Part shown: positions 27,299 to 39,836 of the stretch, in pieces
Layout: the number at the start of each line of letters is the position of its first letter
How positions within the stretch are numbered: position 1 is the stretch's first letter
Origin: Rhizobium sp. CG5
Lineage (GTDB): Bacteria > Pseudomonadota > Alphaproteobacteria > Rhizobiales > Rhizobiaceae
Reading direction: 5' to 3'
DNA length: 64,000 nt
Assembly: GCF_023701945.1 (NCBI RefSeq)
Contig: NZ_JABAEF010000003.1
Coordinates: 62,001 to 126,000, forward strand
The notes under the pieces: generated by a model
Databases searched by the model: none
What the model was told of the DNA's origin: nothing
What the model saw: the letters and a program-made list of their open reading frames with translations, nothing else
Position numbers and translations under genes: made by a program

Positions 27299-27795
27299 GG
27301 CTGCGGCTCCGCGATGATGTAGGGCGTTTCGAAAAAGAACTCTTCCAGATTGGTACCCGGCCCGTCGCGATCGACGACCAGGAAATCGCTGACGGCACCG
27401 AGTGCCATCAGCGGATGGTGCCAGACATTGCAGCGGTAATTGACACCCTGGTCGCCGCGCGCCAGAAACACCTGCGGCCGGCCGGGCTTGCCCCCCTCAT
27501 CCGGCGAGACGGCCAGCAGGAAGGGGCGTCCCGACAGCGGCGAAAAGCTCTGGCTGCCGAACGGATGGCGCTCCATCATCGTGATCGCATAGGGAAAGGC
27601 CCTGGGCTGGCCGCGAAAAATGTTGATGATGACGCGCGCCCCCTCGCCCAAGGCCTGTGGCGCCGCCAGCCCATGGAACCGCTCGGTGGTGCCGCCATTG
27701 ATCAGCCTCATGGTCAAGGGATCGGCTTCGATCACCTCGCCGAAGGGGGCGAAATGTTCTGAGGTCAGCGGGTGGATGGGGAGTGTGTCAGCCAT
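27295..27795 (-). CDS. allA: Ureidoglycolate lyase
   Basis: The 166-residue cupin-like enzyme splits ureidoglycolate into glyoxylate and urea. Motifs include FAPFGEVIE near residue 15, [25 protein letters not shown]-like [12 protein letters not shown], and [10 protein letters not shown] near residue 123. It starts three bases after the hepT stop codon, with a GAAGG site inside the hepT end, and overlaps uraH by four bases. Confidence 0.93.
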   Translation of the reverse strand: MADTLPIHPLTSEHFAPFGEVIEADPLTMRLINGGTTERFHGLAAPQALGEGARVIINIFRGQPRAFPYAITMMERHPFGSQSFSPLSGRPFLLAVSPDEGGKPGRPQVFLARGDQGVNYRCNVWHHPLMALGAVSDFLVVDRDGPGTNLEEFFFETPYIIAEPQP

Positions 27796-27798
27796 TGA

Positions 27799-28161
27799 TT
27801 ATTCGCCTTCGGCACGCCAGTGAAGAATGGCATCGATTTTGTCGACAAGCTCGGGCGCCTCGATTGTGGCCGTATCCCAGACCCGCTCCAGATTGATCTC
27901 GAAATAGCCATGCGCCATGCGATTTCTCATGCCGCGGATCTCGGCCCACGGGAACTCCGGATGATCGGCGACAAAGTCGGGATATCGATCCATCAGCTGC
28001 GTCGCCGCTTCGGCAGCCATCAGCAGGCTCATGCCGACGGCGCGCTGGACCATCATATCCTTGAGGAAGGTCGCCCTATCGACGCTTGTCGCCAAGCCAT
28101 GGGCATCAAGGGATGCCTGCCGCATGCGCTCAAGCAACAGGGTCAGACGCGCCCGACTCAT
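27799..28161 (-). CDS. hepT: HepT-like toxin (HEPN RNase)
   Basis: The 120-residue helical protein has the HEPN active-site motif RX4HXY in MRNRMAHGYF (about residues 89-98). HepT toxins are ribonucleases neutralised by polyadenylylation of the motif tyrosine by their MntA partner. It overlaps mntA by four bases and lies three bases upstream of allA, inside the ureide-degradation operon. Confidence 0.88.
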   Translation of the reverse strand: MSRARLTLLLERMRQASLDAHGLATSVDRATFLKDMMVQRAVGMSLLMAAEAATQLMDRYPDFVADHPEFPWAEIRGMRNRMAHGYFEINLERVWDTATIEAPELVDKIDAILHWRAEGE

Positions 28162-28451
28162 ATCGGCTTGGCCTCGGACAGCACACGCTGGCGTACCTCT
28201 TCCGGAAAGTCCCCAGGCGTCAGCAGATGAACCTGCGTGCCGGCCATCAAGGTTTCAAGCGCATCCTGCAATCCGCCGAGACTGAGGAGCGTCGATCCCG
28301 GAAGATCATCCACCAGAATGTCGAGATCGCTGTCCGGCCGGTCCTCGCCGCGCGCCACGGAGCCGAACACGCGCGGATTGGCCGCGTTGAAGCGTGCCGT
28401 CGCCTCGCGGATCGCCTGCCTGTTCTTCTCCAGCACCTCAGAGGGTTTCAT
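28158..28451 (-). CDS. mntA: MntA-like minimal nucleotidyltransferase antitoxin
   Basis: The 97-residue protein has the exact GSX10DXD signature in VFGSVARGEDRPDSDLDILVD (split here as GSVARGEDRP and DSDLDILVD), the active site of minimal nucleotidyltransferases that modify HepT. I place the start at ATG 28451, since the longer frame upstream is antisense-like noise over alc. It lies 59 bases after the alc stop codon. Confidence 0.88.
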   Translation of the reverse strand: MKPSEVLEKNRQAIREATARFNAANPRVFGSVARGEDRPDSDLDILVDDLPGSTLLSLGGLQDALETLMAGTQVHLLTPGDFPEEVRQRVLSEAKPI

Positions 28452-28510
28452 CGCCACATCCGCTCCTTGCGTCCGCGGCCGCAACGACGGCCGCGGGTCG
28501 GAGAATAGCA

Positions 28511-29533
28511 TCAGGCCTTGATCCCGAACAGCCGCAGCCGCATCACCCCGCCGTCCGGATGCATGGCAAAGCGCACATGGGTGATCGGGCCGATATCGGC
28601 AAGGTCGGCACCGCTGAATGCATGCTCGCGGTCCATCTGCAGCTTCTGGCGCGACAGGATCGGCTGCCACGCCTCGGAAGCGGCAATGTCCGCCGCGCTG
28701 AACGTATCGCCAGCCTCCGGCAGAAAGGCGCCGAGCAACTCGCAGGTGTCGGGGAAATTGCCCTTGAAGAAATGGGTGTCGACGACAACCCGGCGCAGGG
28801 TGCCCGGATGGCCAAGACGGATGATCGCCCAGTCGTGGCCTGGGCCGCGGCGGCGCTTGGTTTCCCAGCCGTCGCCCATGTTGAGGCCGCGGCCGGGGCC
28901 GAGCATCTTGTCGGGCACGCCGTAATGGGCATCCGACCAGGCCAGCGCCTTGGCGCCATTGAAGACATAGCCGAGGTCGACCTCCTCGTCGGCGCCGACC
29001 TTCGACCAGTCGAAATAGGCAGCGCCATAGACCCTGAGCCGCGCCACGCCGCCATCCGGATAGATATGCAGCCGCAGATGGGTCCAGACCTTGTCGCGGC
29101 CGCTCATCTCGAAGAAATGCTGGGCGCCGGGACCGAGCGGCGATTTGGCCAGCAGTTCCGTCCACACCGTTGCCTCGCCCGGATCGCCGCTCTCGACGAA
29201 GGCCGCCTCGATCGAGCAGAACGGCGGATAATTGCCGGTGAAATAGCGGGTATCGACGTCGAAACCGTAGATCCGGCCGGGCATGGCGAGCTTGACGATC
29301 GCCCAGTCATGGCCGGGCACGCGCTTGCGGCGGCTTTCCCAGCCATCCATGTATTTGCCGTTGTCGTCGTAGAGATCGGGATCGAAGCTGGCCGGCACAT
29401 CGTTCAGCATTCGCTCGAGCGGTGCGAAGAATTCGTCGCTGGACGCAATGCCCTTGGCACAGAGACGCGCCGAGGCGAGATTGACGGCACCGGCTGCGAA
29501 ATCGGGCAGGACGACGGGATCGCTGATGATCAT
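28511..29533 (-). CDS. alc: Allantoicase
   Basis: The 340-residue protein holds two similar halves, as allantoicases do: DDNGKYMDGWESRRKR with GHDWAIVKLAMPG in the first, and GRGLNMGDGWETKRRR with GHDWAIIRLGHPG in the second. It hydrolyses allantoate to ureidoglycolate and urea. I place the start at ATG 29533 after GGAGA; the frame is open to 29575 inside uraD. It follows uraD by one base. Confidence 0.95.
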   Translation of the reverse strand: MIISDPVVLPDFAAGAVNLASARLCAKGIASSDEFFAPLERMLNDVPASFDPDLYDDNGKYMDGWESRRKRVPGHDWAIVKLAMPGRIYGFDVDTRYFTGNYPPFCSIEAAFVESGDPGEATVWTELLAKSPLGPGAQHFFEMSGRDKVWTHLRLHIYPDGGVARLRVYGAAYFDWSKVGADEEVDLGYVFNGAKALAWSDAHYGVPDKMLGPGRGLNMGDGWETKRRRGPGHDWAIIRLGHPGTLRRVVVDTHFFKGNFPDTCELLGAFLPEAGDTFSAADIAASEAWQPILSRQKLQMDREHAFSGADLADIGPITHVRFAMHPDGGVMRLRLFGIKA

Positions 29534-29534
29534 T

Positions 29535-30032
29535 TCAAGTCTCCGAAAAAAGGGCTTCGAGGCGCAGGCGGGCAATCTTTTCGACCTGGGCCGAGGCTGT
29601 CGCCAGCTCCGCCTCCCTGGTATTGCCGATGCGGGCCTCGAAGGCCGACAGGATATCGTTCTTGTCCAATCCCTTCACCGCGATGATGAAGGGAAACTCG
29701 AATTTCGCGACATAGGCGGCGTTGAGCTCGGTAAAGCGGGCGTGCTCTTCAGGGCTCAAGCGGTCAAGACCGGCGCCGGCCTGCTCTCGCCGGCTGTCCT
29801 CGGTCAGCTCGCCGGCAATCGCCAGCTTGCCGGCGAGATCCGGATGGGCCCGCAACACCCCAAGCCGCTCGGCTTCGCTGGCGGTGCGAAACATCGCACA
29901 AAGCGCATCATGGATATCGACTGCCGTCAAAGGCTCGTCGATCATCTCGGCATCATAGGCACGCTCGGCAATGAACGGCGAATGCTCGAACACGCCGCCG
30001 AAGCGGGCGACGAAATCGTCTCTCGCGATCAT
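29535..30032 (-). CDS. uraD: OHCU decarboxylase
   Basis: The 165-residue protein converts 2-oxo-4-hydroxy-4-carboxy-5-ureidoimidazoline to S-allantoin. The family motifs are present: FVARFGGVFEHSPFIAERA at the start, LRAHPDLAGKLA in the middle (active-site histidine), and KFEFPFIIAVKG. It begins one base after the puuE stop codon. The frame upstream to 30122 lies inside puuE and is not used. Confidence 0.94.
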   Translation of the reverse strand: MIARDDFVARFGGVFEHSPFIAERAYDAEMIDEPLTAVDIHDALCAMFRTASEAERLGVLRAHPDLAGKLAIAGELTEDSRREQAGAGLDRLSPEEHARFTELNAAYVAKFEFPFIIAVKGLDKNDILSAFEARIGNTREAELATASAQVEKIARLRLEALFSET

Positions 30033-30033
30033 C

Positions 30034-30957
30034 TCAGACCCCTGCCGGCTGGTGATGCTGATGCCAGTGCCGGGCGATGTCGATGCGCTTGGCGACCCAG
30101 ACCTTGTCGTGGCTCTGCACATAGTCGAGGAAACGCGCTAGCGCAGCGGCGCGGCCCGGACGGCCGACCAGCCGGCAATGCAGGCCGACATTCATCATCT
30201 TCGGCGAACCCTCGGCCCCTTCGGCATAGAGCGTGTCGAACGTGTCCTTCAGATAGGCGAAGAACTGGTCGCCGCTGTTGAAACCCTGCGGCGTCGCAAA
30301 CCGCATGTCATTGGCATCGAGCGTATAGGGAATGATCAGGAACGGCTTGCCATCGAGCCCGTCCACCCAGAACGGCAGATCGTCGGCATAGCTGTCCGAC
30401 GAATAGAGAAAGCCGCCCTCCTCCATGACAAGCTTCAGCGTATTGCCCGACGGCTTGCCCTGGTACATGCCGAGCGGATGGGAGCCGGTCAGTTCCTTGT
30501 GCAGACGCACCGCCTCCAGAATGTGCTGGCGCTCGACGTCTTCGGGGAAATCCTTGTATTCCAGCCAGCGGTAGCCGTGGCTGGCGATTTCCCAATCAGC
30601 TTCCTGCATGGCGGCCACCGCATCCGGATTGCGCGCCATGGCCAGCGTCACGCCATAGACGGTGACCGGCATATTGCGGGCCGTGAACATGCGCCACAGC
30701 CGCCAGAAACCGGCGCGCGACCCGTATTCGTAGATCGATTCCATGTTGAGATTGCGCTGGCCCGGCCAGGGCTGCGCCCCGACGATTTCCGACAGCAGCG
30801 ATTCGGACGCCGGATCGCCGTCGAGAATCGAGCTTTCACCGCCCTCCTCGTAATTGACCACGAATTGCACGGCGATGCGCGCATCGCCCGGCCATTTCGG
30901 ATCGGGAGCGGTCCGGCCATAGCCGATCAGGTCGCGCGGGGTGTGTTTACTCATCAT
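30034..30957 (-). CDS. puuE: PuuE-type allantoinase (polysaccharide-deacetylase family)
   Basis: The 307-residue protein is the metal-independent-type allantoinase of the NodB-like family that opens allantoin to allantoate. Recognisable are RDLIGYGRTAPDPKWP at the start, VQFVVNYEEGGE, ASHGYRWLEY and GWYQGK-like GMYQGKPSGNT. I start at ATG 30957, after an AAGGTGA site; the next codon is also ATG. It is the first gene of the operon puuE-uraD-alc-mntA-hepT-allA-uraH-mpp. Confidence 0.93.
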   Translation of the reverse strand: MMSKHTPRDLIGYGRTAPDPKWPGDARIAVQFVVNYEEGGESSILDGDPASESLLSEIVGAQPWPGQRNLNMESIYEYGSRAGFWRLWRMFTARNMPVTVYGVTLAMARNPDAVAAMQEADWEIASHGYRWLEYKDFPEDVERQHILEAVRLHKELTGSHPLGMYQGKPSGNTLKLVMEEGGFLYSSDSYADDLPFWVDGLDGKPFLIIPYTLDANDMRFATPQGFNSGDQFFAYLKDTFDTLYAEGAEGSPKMMNVGLHCRLVGRPGRAAALARFLDYVQSHDKVWVAKRIDIARHWHQHHQPAGV

Positions 30958-31071
30958 CAAATCACCTTGGGGCTCTACCGGACAAACGGTAAGCATCCCA
31001 TGGGCCCTTGTCGAGATGGAAAACCTGGAGCAGCCTGTTGCGTTTTTGGGTGCACGCGCGTGTGGATTGGC

Positions 31072-31779
31072 TCAGGCGGTCCTGCGCGCCGATACACGGC
31101 CCATGGGATGTAGCGAATGCACCTGGAACGGCGCACCCGGTTCCCGCTCGAAGAACAGCGCCAGATTGTTCACGATGATGCGCTCGCAGAGCAGCGGCCC
31201 GAAATAATCGTTGAGCGTCGTACCGAAGCGCTCGACATCCCGCCCGCCGAGCGGACCGGTCAGCGTCATGTGGAAGCGGAATTCCTCCATCGCATAAGGA
31301 TGGCCCCAGCGGTAGAGATTGGCGAACTGCGGCGCCGTCAGGCGCTCCGGCGCCATGCGCTCGAGCTCCCCTTCGGTCAGCGGCGCGCGATAGCTGTCGA
31401 ACTCCTGGACGACGGCGGCCGCCAGATAGTCGAGCGCCGGGCACGGCTTTGTCGGCATCAGGCCGAAGAAGTCGCCAAGCCGCGCCACTTCAAGCCGTGG
31501 CAGATCGAACGGCTCCAGCGTTCCGGCAAAGCGCATCATGTCGCGCAGCAGGCTCGCCTCCGTCCGCTCCGGATCCATGCGGAACGGCGCTTTCAGCGAT
31601 GCGTGAAAGCCGTAGCGGCGCGGCAATGCGGTGTGGAAGGCGATCTCGTGCAGGCCAAGCCCGCGGATCGCCGGATGCTCGACAGCTTCGCCGGAATAGA
31701 CGCTGCGGCCCAGCCAGCTCGCGGCGGCAAAGGACAGCGGATCACCGGCTGGTGTCGTGAAAGAAATGGCATAGCGCAT
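31072..31779 (-). CDS. DUF1045 2H-phosphoesterase-like protein
   Basis: The 235-residue protein has two HxSx/HxTx motifs of the 2H phosphoesterase fold: FHASLKAPF (about residue 52) and HMTLTGPL (about 176). DUF1045 proteins are found with phosphonate-use genes and with unrelated operons, and their reaction is not firmly known. I place the start at ATG 31779 after GAGGAAA. It lies 114 bases upstream of puuE on the same strand. Confidence 0.82.
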   Translation of the reverse strand: MRYAISFTTPAGDPLSFAAASWLGRSVYSGEAVEHPAIRGLGLHEIAFHTALPRRYGFHASLKAPFRMDPERTEASLLRDMMRFAGTLEPFDLPRLEVARLGDFFGLMPTKPCPALDYLAAAVVQEFDSYRAPLTEGELERMAPERLTAPQFANLYRWGHPYAMEEFRFHMTLTGPLGGRDVERFGTTLNDYFGPLLCERIIVNNLALFFEREPGAPFQVHSLHPMGRVSARRTA

Positions 31780-31885
31780 GCACGTTTCCTCGTCCGTCGG
31801 TCGATGCCATTTTAGCAATCGACGTTATGAGCAAGGAACTAGGTGATTTGCATGACAGCCTGACGACGGGCAGTGCGAAAAAGAT

Positions 31886-33067
31886 TCACGTTCTGCGCGA
31901 GGCCACAGCCAGGTGATTTTCGAGCGAGAAGGATGCCGGAAGCCCCAGCGGGCCGCCGCAGACCGCCGCTATCGCCGCTTCGGCCAGGCGGTGCGCCATG
32001 CCGAAGCTGACCTTGAAGCCACCGGTCAGCGCAATGACATTTGCGTGATCGGGATGTGCCCCGACCATCGGATCGCGATCGATGGCTTTCGGGCGCAGGC
32101 CCGCCCAGCGCTCGATGACGAGGGCCTCGGCAAGACAAGGCGCCAGCAGCCGGGCCCTTTCGATCAGCGCGTCGAGTTGCCCGTCGGTTCCTTGCGGATC
32201 GTTGAAGCGGTTTTCGCTGGTGCTGCCGATCGCCACATGGCCGCCGTCGTGCGGCACGATGTAGAGCCCGTCGAGATAGAGCAGCGGCAGGCCCGGATCG
32301 ACATCGGCCTTCAACAGCGCCGCCTGGCCTTTCACTGGCTGGCCGAGACGTTGTGGCAACGGATCGCCGAGATCCTCCAGCAGCGCGAAGGCGCGATGGC
32401 CGGCGGCAATGATGCAATGGCCGAAGGCGATCGAGGTGCCGTCGAACAGCGCTGCGACCGCGGCCGACGAATCGATTCGCACCACCGCGGCGCCCTCGAT
32501 CACCCGCACATGCCGGGCCGTCTTGAGCAAAGCCGCAAGCATCCCACCCAGCCCGCGCGGCGACACCCGTGCGGCCAGCGTGTCCTGCACCAGCCCGGCC
32601 TCGGCGAATTGTGGAGCCGGCCAGTCCGGCGCAACGGCAGCGTCCAGCACATGCCAATGGAAACGCCGTTCTCCAGCGACCCAATGGCTCTGCGCATCGG
32701 CGCAATGGCGCTCGGCGATCGGTCGCAGATGCGCTTTTGGCAGGGGAATGAGCCGGCCGCTGCGGCGATAGCCAGCCTGCAGACCCGTGACCTCCTCCAG
32801 GCCGCGGATCTCGTCTTCCAGCGACAGCAGCGCATCGAACTGAAACTGCTTCTTCTCCGACCACTTGTCGGGCATATGCGGCATCAGCGCGCCGAGCAGC
32901 CCGCCACTGGCGCCCTGACCCAGCCGTCCGCTGTCGATGAGGATGGTGTCAATCCCGCAGCGTTCGGCATGCACCGCCGCCCAAAGGCCCATGATGCCGC
33001 CGCCGACGATCAGAAGCGGCGTGGACAGTTGACCGGAAAGCCGACCCGGACTATCGGCATAGATCAT
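31886..33067 (-). CDS. FAD-dependent oxidoreductase, MnmC(o)-like
   Basis: The 393-residue protein of the DAO family has the Rossmann start PLLIVGGGIMGLWAAVHAERCG, a GGLLGALMPHMP substrate-side motif and the C-terminal RWAGLRPKAIDRDP and TGGFKVSFGMA. Its start codon overlaps that of mnmD on the other strand. E. coli MnmC joins a methyltransferase and an FAD domain in one protein; here the two would be separate. That this protein acts on cmnm5(s2)U34 of tRNA is an inference from this neighbour. An alternative start is ATG 33079. Confidence 0.75.
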   Translation of the reverse strand: MIYADSPGRLSGQLSTPLLIVGGGIMGLWAAVHAERCGIDTILIDSGRLGQGASGGLLGALMPHMPDKWSEKKQFQFDALLSLEDEIRGLEEVTGLQAGYRRSGRLIPLPKAHLRPIAERHCADAQSHWVAGERRFHWHVLDAAVAPDWPAPQFAEAGLVQDTLAARVSPRGLGGMLAALLKTARHVRVIEGAAVVRIDSSAAVAALFDGTSIAFGHCIIAAGHRAFALLEDLGDPLPQRLGQPVKGQAALLKADVDPGLPLLYLDGLYIVPHDGGHVAIGSTSENRFNDPQGTDGQLDALIERARLLAPCLAEALVIERWAGLRPKAIDRDPMVGAHPDHANVIALTGGFKVSFGMAHRLAEAAIAAVCGGPLGLPASFSLENHLAVASRRT

Positions 33068-33785
33068 GACCAATTCCATTCCCGATGCAGGTACCGATCC
33101 CGAGAGCCCCAGCCTCGTCTGGCACGACGGCGATATGCCTTATTCGACAGACTTTGGCGATCATTTTTATTGCCAGACCGACGGTCGGCTGGAATGCAGC
33201 CATGTGTTTCTGGCCGGCAACGGCTTGCCGCAACGTTGGCAACAGCCGGGCGAATTCCGCATCGGCGAACTCGGCTTCGGCACCGGCCTCAATGCGGCCG
33301 AGACCTGGCGGCAGTGGAAAGCGACCAGGCTGCCGGGCTGCCAGCTGCATTTCATGTCCTTCGAACTCTATCCGATGCAGGCCGACGCCATCGACCGGGC
33401 ACTCTCGCGCTGGCCGGAGATCGATGCCGAACGCCAGCAACTGGTCGCCCTGTGGCCGACGGCGCCTGAGGGAACTGTCAGCCTGCAACTGGACGACCAG
33501 ACGCGGCTGACGGTGGTCTGCGGCCATGCGCTGGAGGGCGTTAAGGCCTCCGATGCCGGTTTCGACGCCTGGTTTCTCGACGGTTTCGCGCCCTCGCGCA
33601 ATGCCGACATGTGGTCGGCCGAGATCCTGCAGGCCGTGCATGACAAGACAGCCCCAGGCGGCAGCTTTGCCACCTATGCCGCCGCCGGTTTCGTGCGGCG
33701 CAACCTGACGGCAGCCGGCTTCAAGATCGAACGACGTCCGGGCTTTGCCGGCAAGCGGGAAATGCTGTGCGGCACCAAAGCCCTG

Positions 33786-33797
<12 letters not shown>
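33066..33797 (+). CDS. mnmD: tRNA 5-methylaminomethyl-2-thiouridine methyltransferase (MnmD)
   Basis: The 243-residue protein has the SAM-binding ELGFGTGLNAAETW near residue 70 and the family hallmark FLDGFAPSRNADMWS near residue 175, followed by PGGSFATYAAAGFVRRNL. MnmD methylates nm5(s2)U34 of tRNA to mnm5(s2)U. The 3' end overlaps the convergent kinase gene by 12 bases. It is head to head with the FAD oxidoreductase; the CATG at 33065-33068 contains both start codons. Confidence 0.9.
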
Positions 33798-37886
<4,089 letters not shown>

Positions 37887-38144
37887 CAGAGTTTCCCCGC
37901 TCGGCCATCGAAAGACAATTCTAGTCGCCTAGGTGTTAACAGATCATTCATCACGTTTGTCATCGGCTTTCGCCACCCGTTGCCAGGCCGACAGGGGCCA
38001 TCGCCTTGGTGAATCCAGCGCAAGGACAAATCTCGCAAACTGGACAATGTTCCAGGAAAGCCGGGAAGTCGTCGCAAATAGCTATGACGTGGAGTGTAAA
38101 AAACTGCCAAAAATCCATGTCGAAGATAAAGCACTGGGTATACT

Positions 38145-39731
38145 ATGAGCGACATTACCACGCCTGTCTTGCCTGAGACTGAGACGCCCGCCCCCGCCGC
38201 CGATCGCCGCCGGCGCACCGGTGGACGTGGTGGCGACAGGGTTCGCCAATCGAGCGGCTCGCGCTATCGCCGAATCGTCAACAGCCTGGCGCGCACCGAA
38301 CTGCTGGATGCCGGCGCGCTCGACGACATCCATGAAGCCTCGCTGACCATTCTGGAAGAAATCGGCATGGATATCATCCTGCCGGAAGCCCGCGCCCGCA
38401 TGAAGGCGGCCGGCGCCGATGTCATGGAGGGCACGGAGCGCGTCCGCTTCGACCGCGGCCTGATCATGGAGATGATCGCCTCGGTGCCCTCCGGCTTCAC
38501 CCTGCATGCCCGCAACCCCGAACGCCATGTGGCGATCGGCGGCAATAACCTGGTCTTCGCCCAGATTGCCAGCGCCCCCTTCGTCAGCGATCGCGAAGGC
38601 GGCCGCCGCGCCGGCAACCAGGAAGACTACCGCAAGCTGGTGAAGCTCGCGCAATCCTACGACATCATCCACACGACGGGCGGCTATCCGGTCGAACCGG
38701 TCGATATCCATGCCTCGATCCGCCATCTCGACTGCCTGTCGGATCTGGTGAAACTGACCGACAAGCCGTTCCACGCCTATTCGCTCGGCCGCCAGCGCAA
38801 TCTCGACGGCATCGAGATCGCCCGCATCGGCCGCGGCATCTCCATGGAGCAGATGGAGCGCGAGCCCTCGCTGTTCACCATCATCAACTCGTCCTCGCCG
38901 CTGCGGCTCGATGGGCCGATGCTGCAGGGCATTATCGAAATGTCGTCGCGCAACCAGGTCGTGGTACTGACGCCCTTCACGCTGGCCGGCGCCATGGCTC
39001 CGGTGACCATTGCCGGCGCCCTGGTGCAGCAGAATGCCGAGGCGCTCGCCGGCATCGCCTTCACCCAGATGGTGCGCAAGGGTGCCCCGGCCATGTATGG
39101 CGGCTTCACCTCGAATGTCGACATGAAGACCGGTGCGCCGGCCTTCGGCACGCCGGAATACATGAAGGCGGTGATCGCAGGCGGACAGCTGGCGCGGCGT
39201 TACGGCATTCCGTACCGCACCTCAAACACCAATGCCTCCAACACCGTCGACGCCCAGTCGGCCTACGAATCGGCCCTGTCGCTCTGGGCTTTGACCCAGG
39301 GCGGCGGCAATTTCATCATGCATGCGGCCGGCTGGACCGAAGGCGGCCTGACCGCCTCGTTCGAAAAGTTCATCCTCGATGTCGACATGCTGCAGATGGT
39401 CGCCGAATTCCTGACGCCGCTCGATGTCAGCCAGGATGCGCTGGCGCTCGACGCCGTGCGCGATGTCGGCCCCGGCGGCCACTATTTCGGCACCGCCCAC
39501 ACGCTGGCCCGCTACGAGACCGCCTTCTATTCGCCGATCCTGTCGGACTGGCGCAATTTCGAGACCTGGTCGGAAGCCGGCCGGCCGACCACCTATGATC
39601 ACGCCAACCGGGTCTATAAGGACGCACTGGCCCGCTACGAGCAGCCGCCGCTCGATCCGGCCATCGAGGAAGAGCTCGACGCCTTCGTGGCGCGCCGCAA
39701 GGCCGAAGGTGGTGTCGAGACGGATTTCTGA
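38145..39731 (+). CDS. MttB-family (trimethylamine methyltransferase-like) corrinoid methyltransferase, no pyrrolysine
   Basis: The 528-residue protein has the MttB superfamily fold signals: LHDAGALDDIHEASLTILEEIG-type start, NPERHVAIGG, SAPFVSDREGGRRAG and the C-terminal DVGPGGHYFGTAHTLARY. The frame is continuous with no in-frame TAG, so it is a non-pyrrolysine member; a characterised one demethylates glycine betaine (MtgB). No corrinoid protein or activating partner lies in the window. The first 40 residues are polar and basic and look disordered. Confidence 0.85.
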   Translation: MSDITTPVLPETETPAPAADRRRRTGGRGGDRVRQSSGSRYRRIVNSLARTELLDAGALDDIHEASLTILEEIGMDIILPEARARMKAAGADVMEGTERVRFDRGLIMEMIASVPSGFTLHARNPERHVAIGGNNLVFAQIASAPFVSDREGGRRAGNQEDYRKLVKLAQSYDIIHTTGGYPVEPVDIHASIRHLDCLSDLVKLTDKPFHAYSLGRQRNLDGIEIARIGRGISMEQMEREPSLFTIINSSSPLRLDGPMLQGIIEMSSRNQVVVLTPFTLAGAMAPVTIAGALVQQNAEALAGIAFTQMVRKGAPAMYGGFTSNVDMKTGAPAFGTPEYMKAVIAGGQLARRYGIPYRTSNTNASNTVDAQSAYESALSLWALTQGGGNFIMHAAGWTEGGLTASFEKFILDVDMLQMVAEFLTPLDVSQDALALDAVRDVGPGGHYFGTAHTLARYETAFYSPILSDWRNFETWSEAGRPTTYDHANRVYKDALARYEQPPLDPAIEEELDAFVARRKAEGGVETDF

Positions 39732-39836
39732 CCGGGCGTGTGCCGAATGCCGCGACCTTGACCTCCGCGGCACGGCACCGCACACTTGCCGCCGCCGCAT
39801 GATATAAGCGGCGCCCGCACGCCGTAAAACGAGACC

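Noticed and set aside
28452-29165. N-terminal extension of the mntA frame up to 29165
   Set aside because: It runs antisense-like within alc in another frame; the nucleotidyltransferase begins at ATG 28451 and the motif lies wholly downstream of it.
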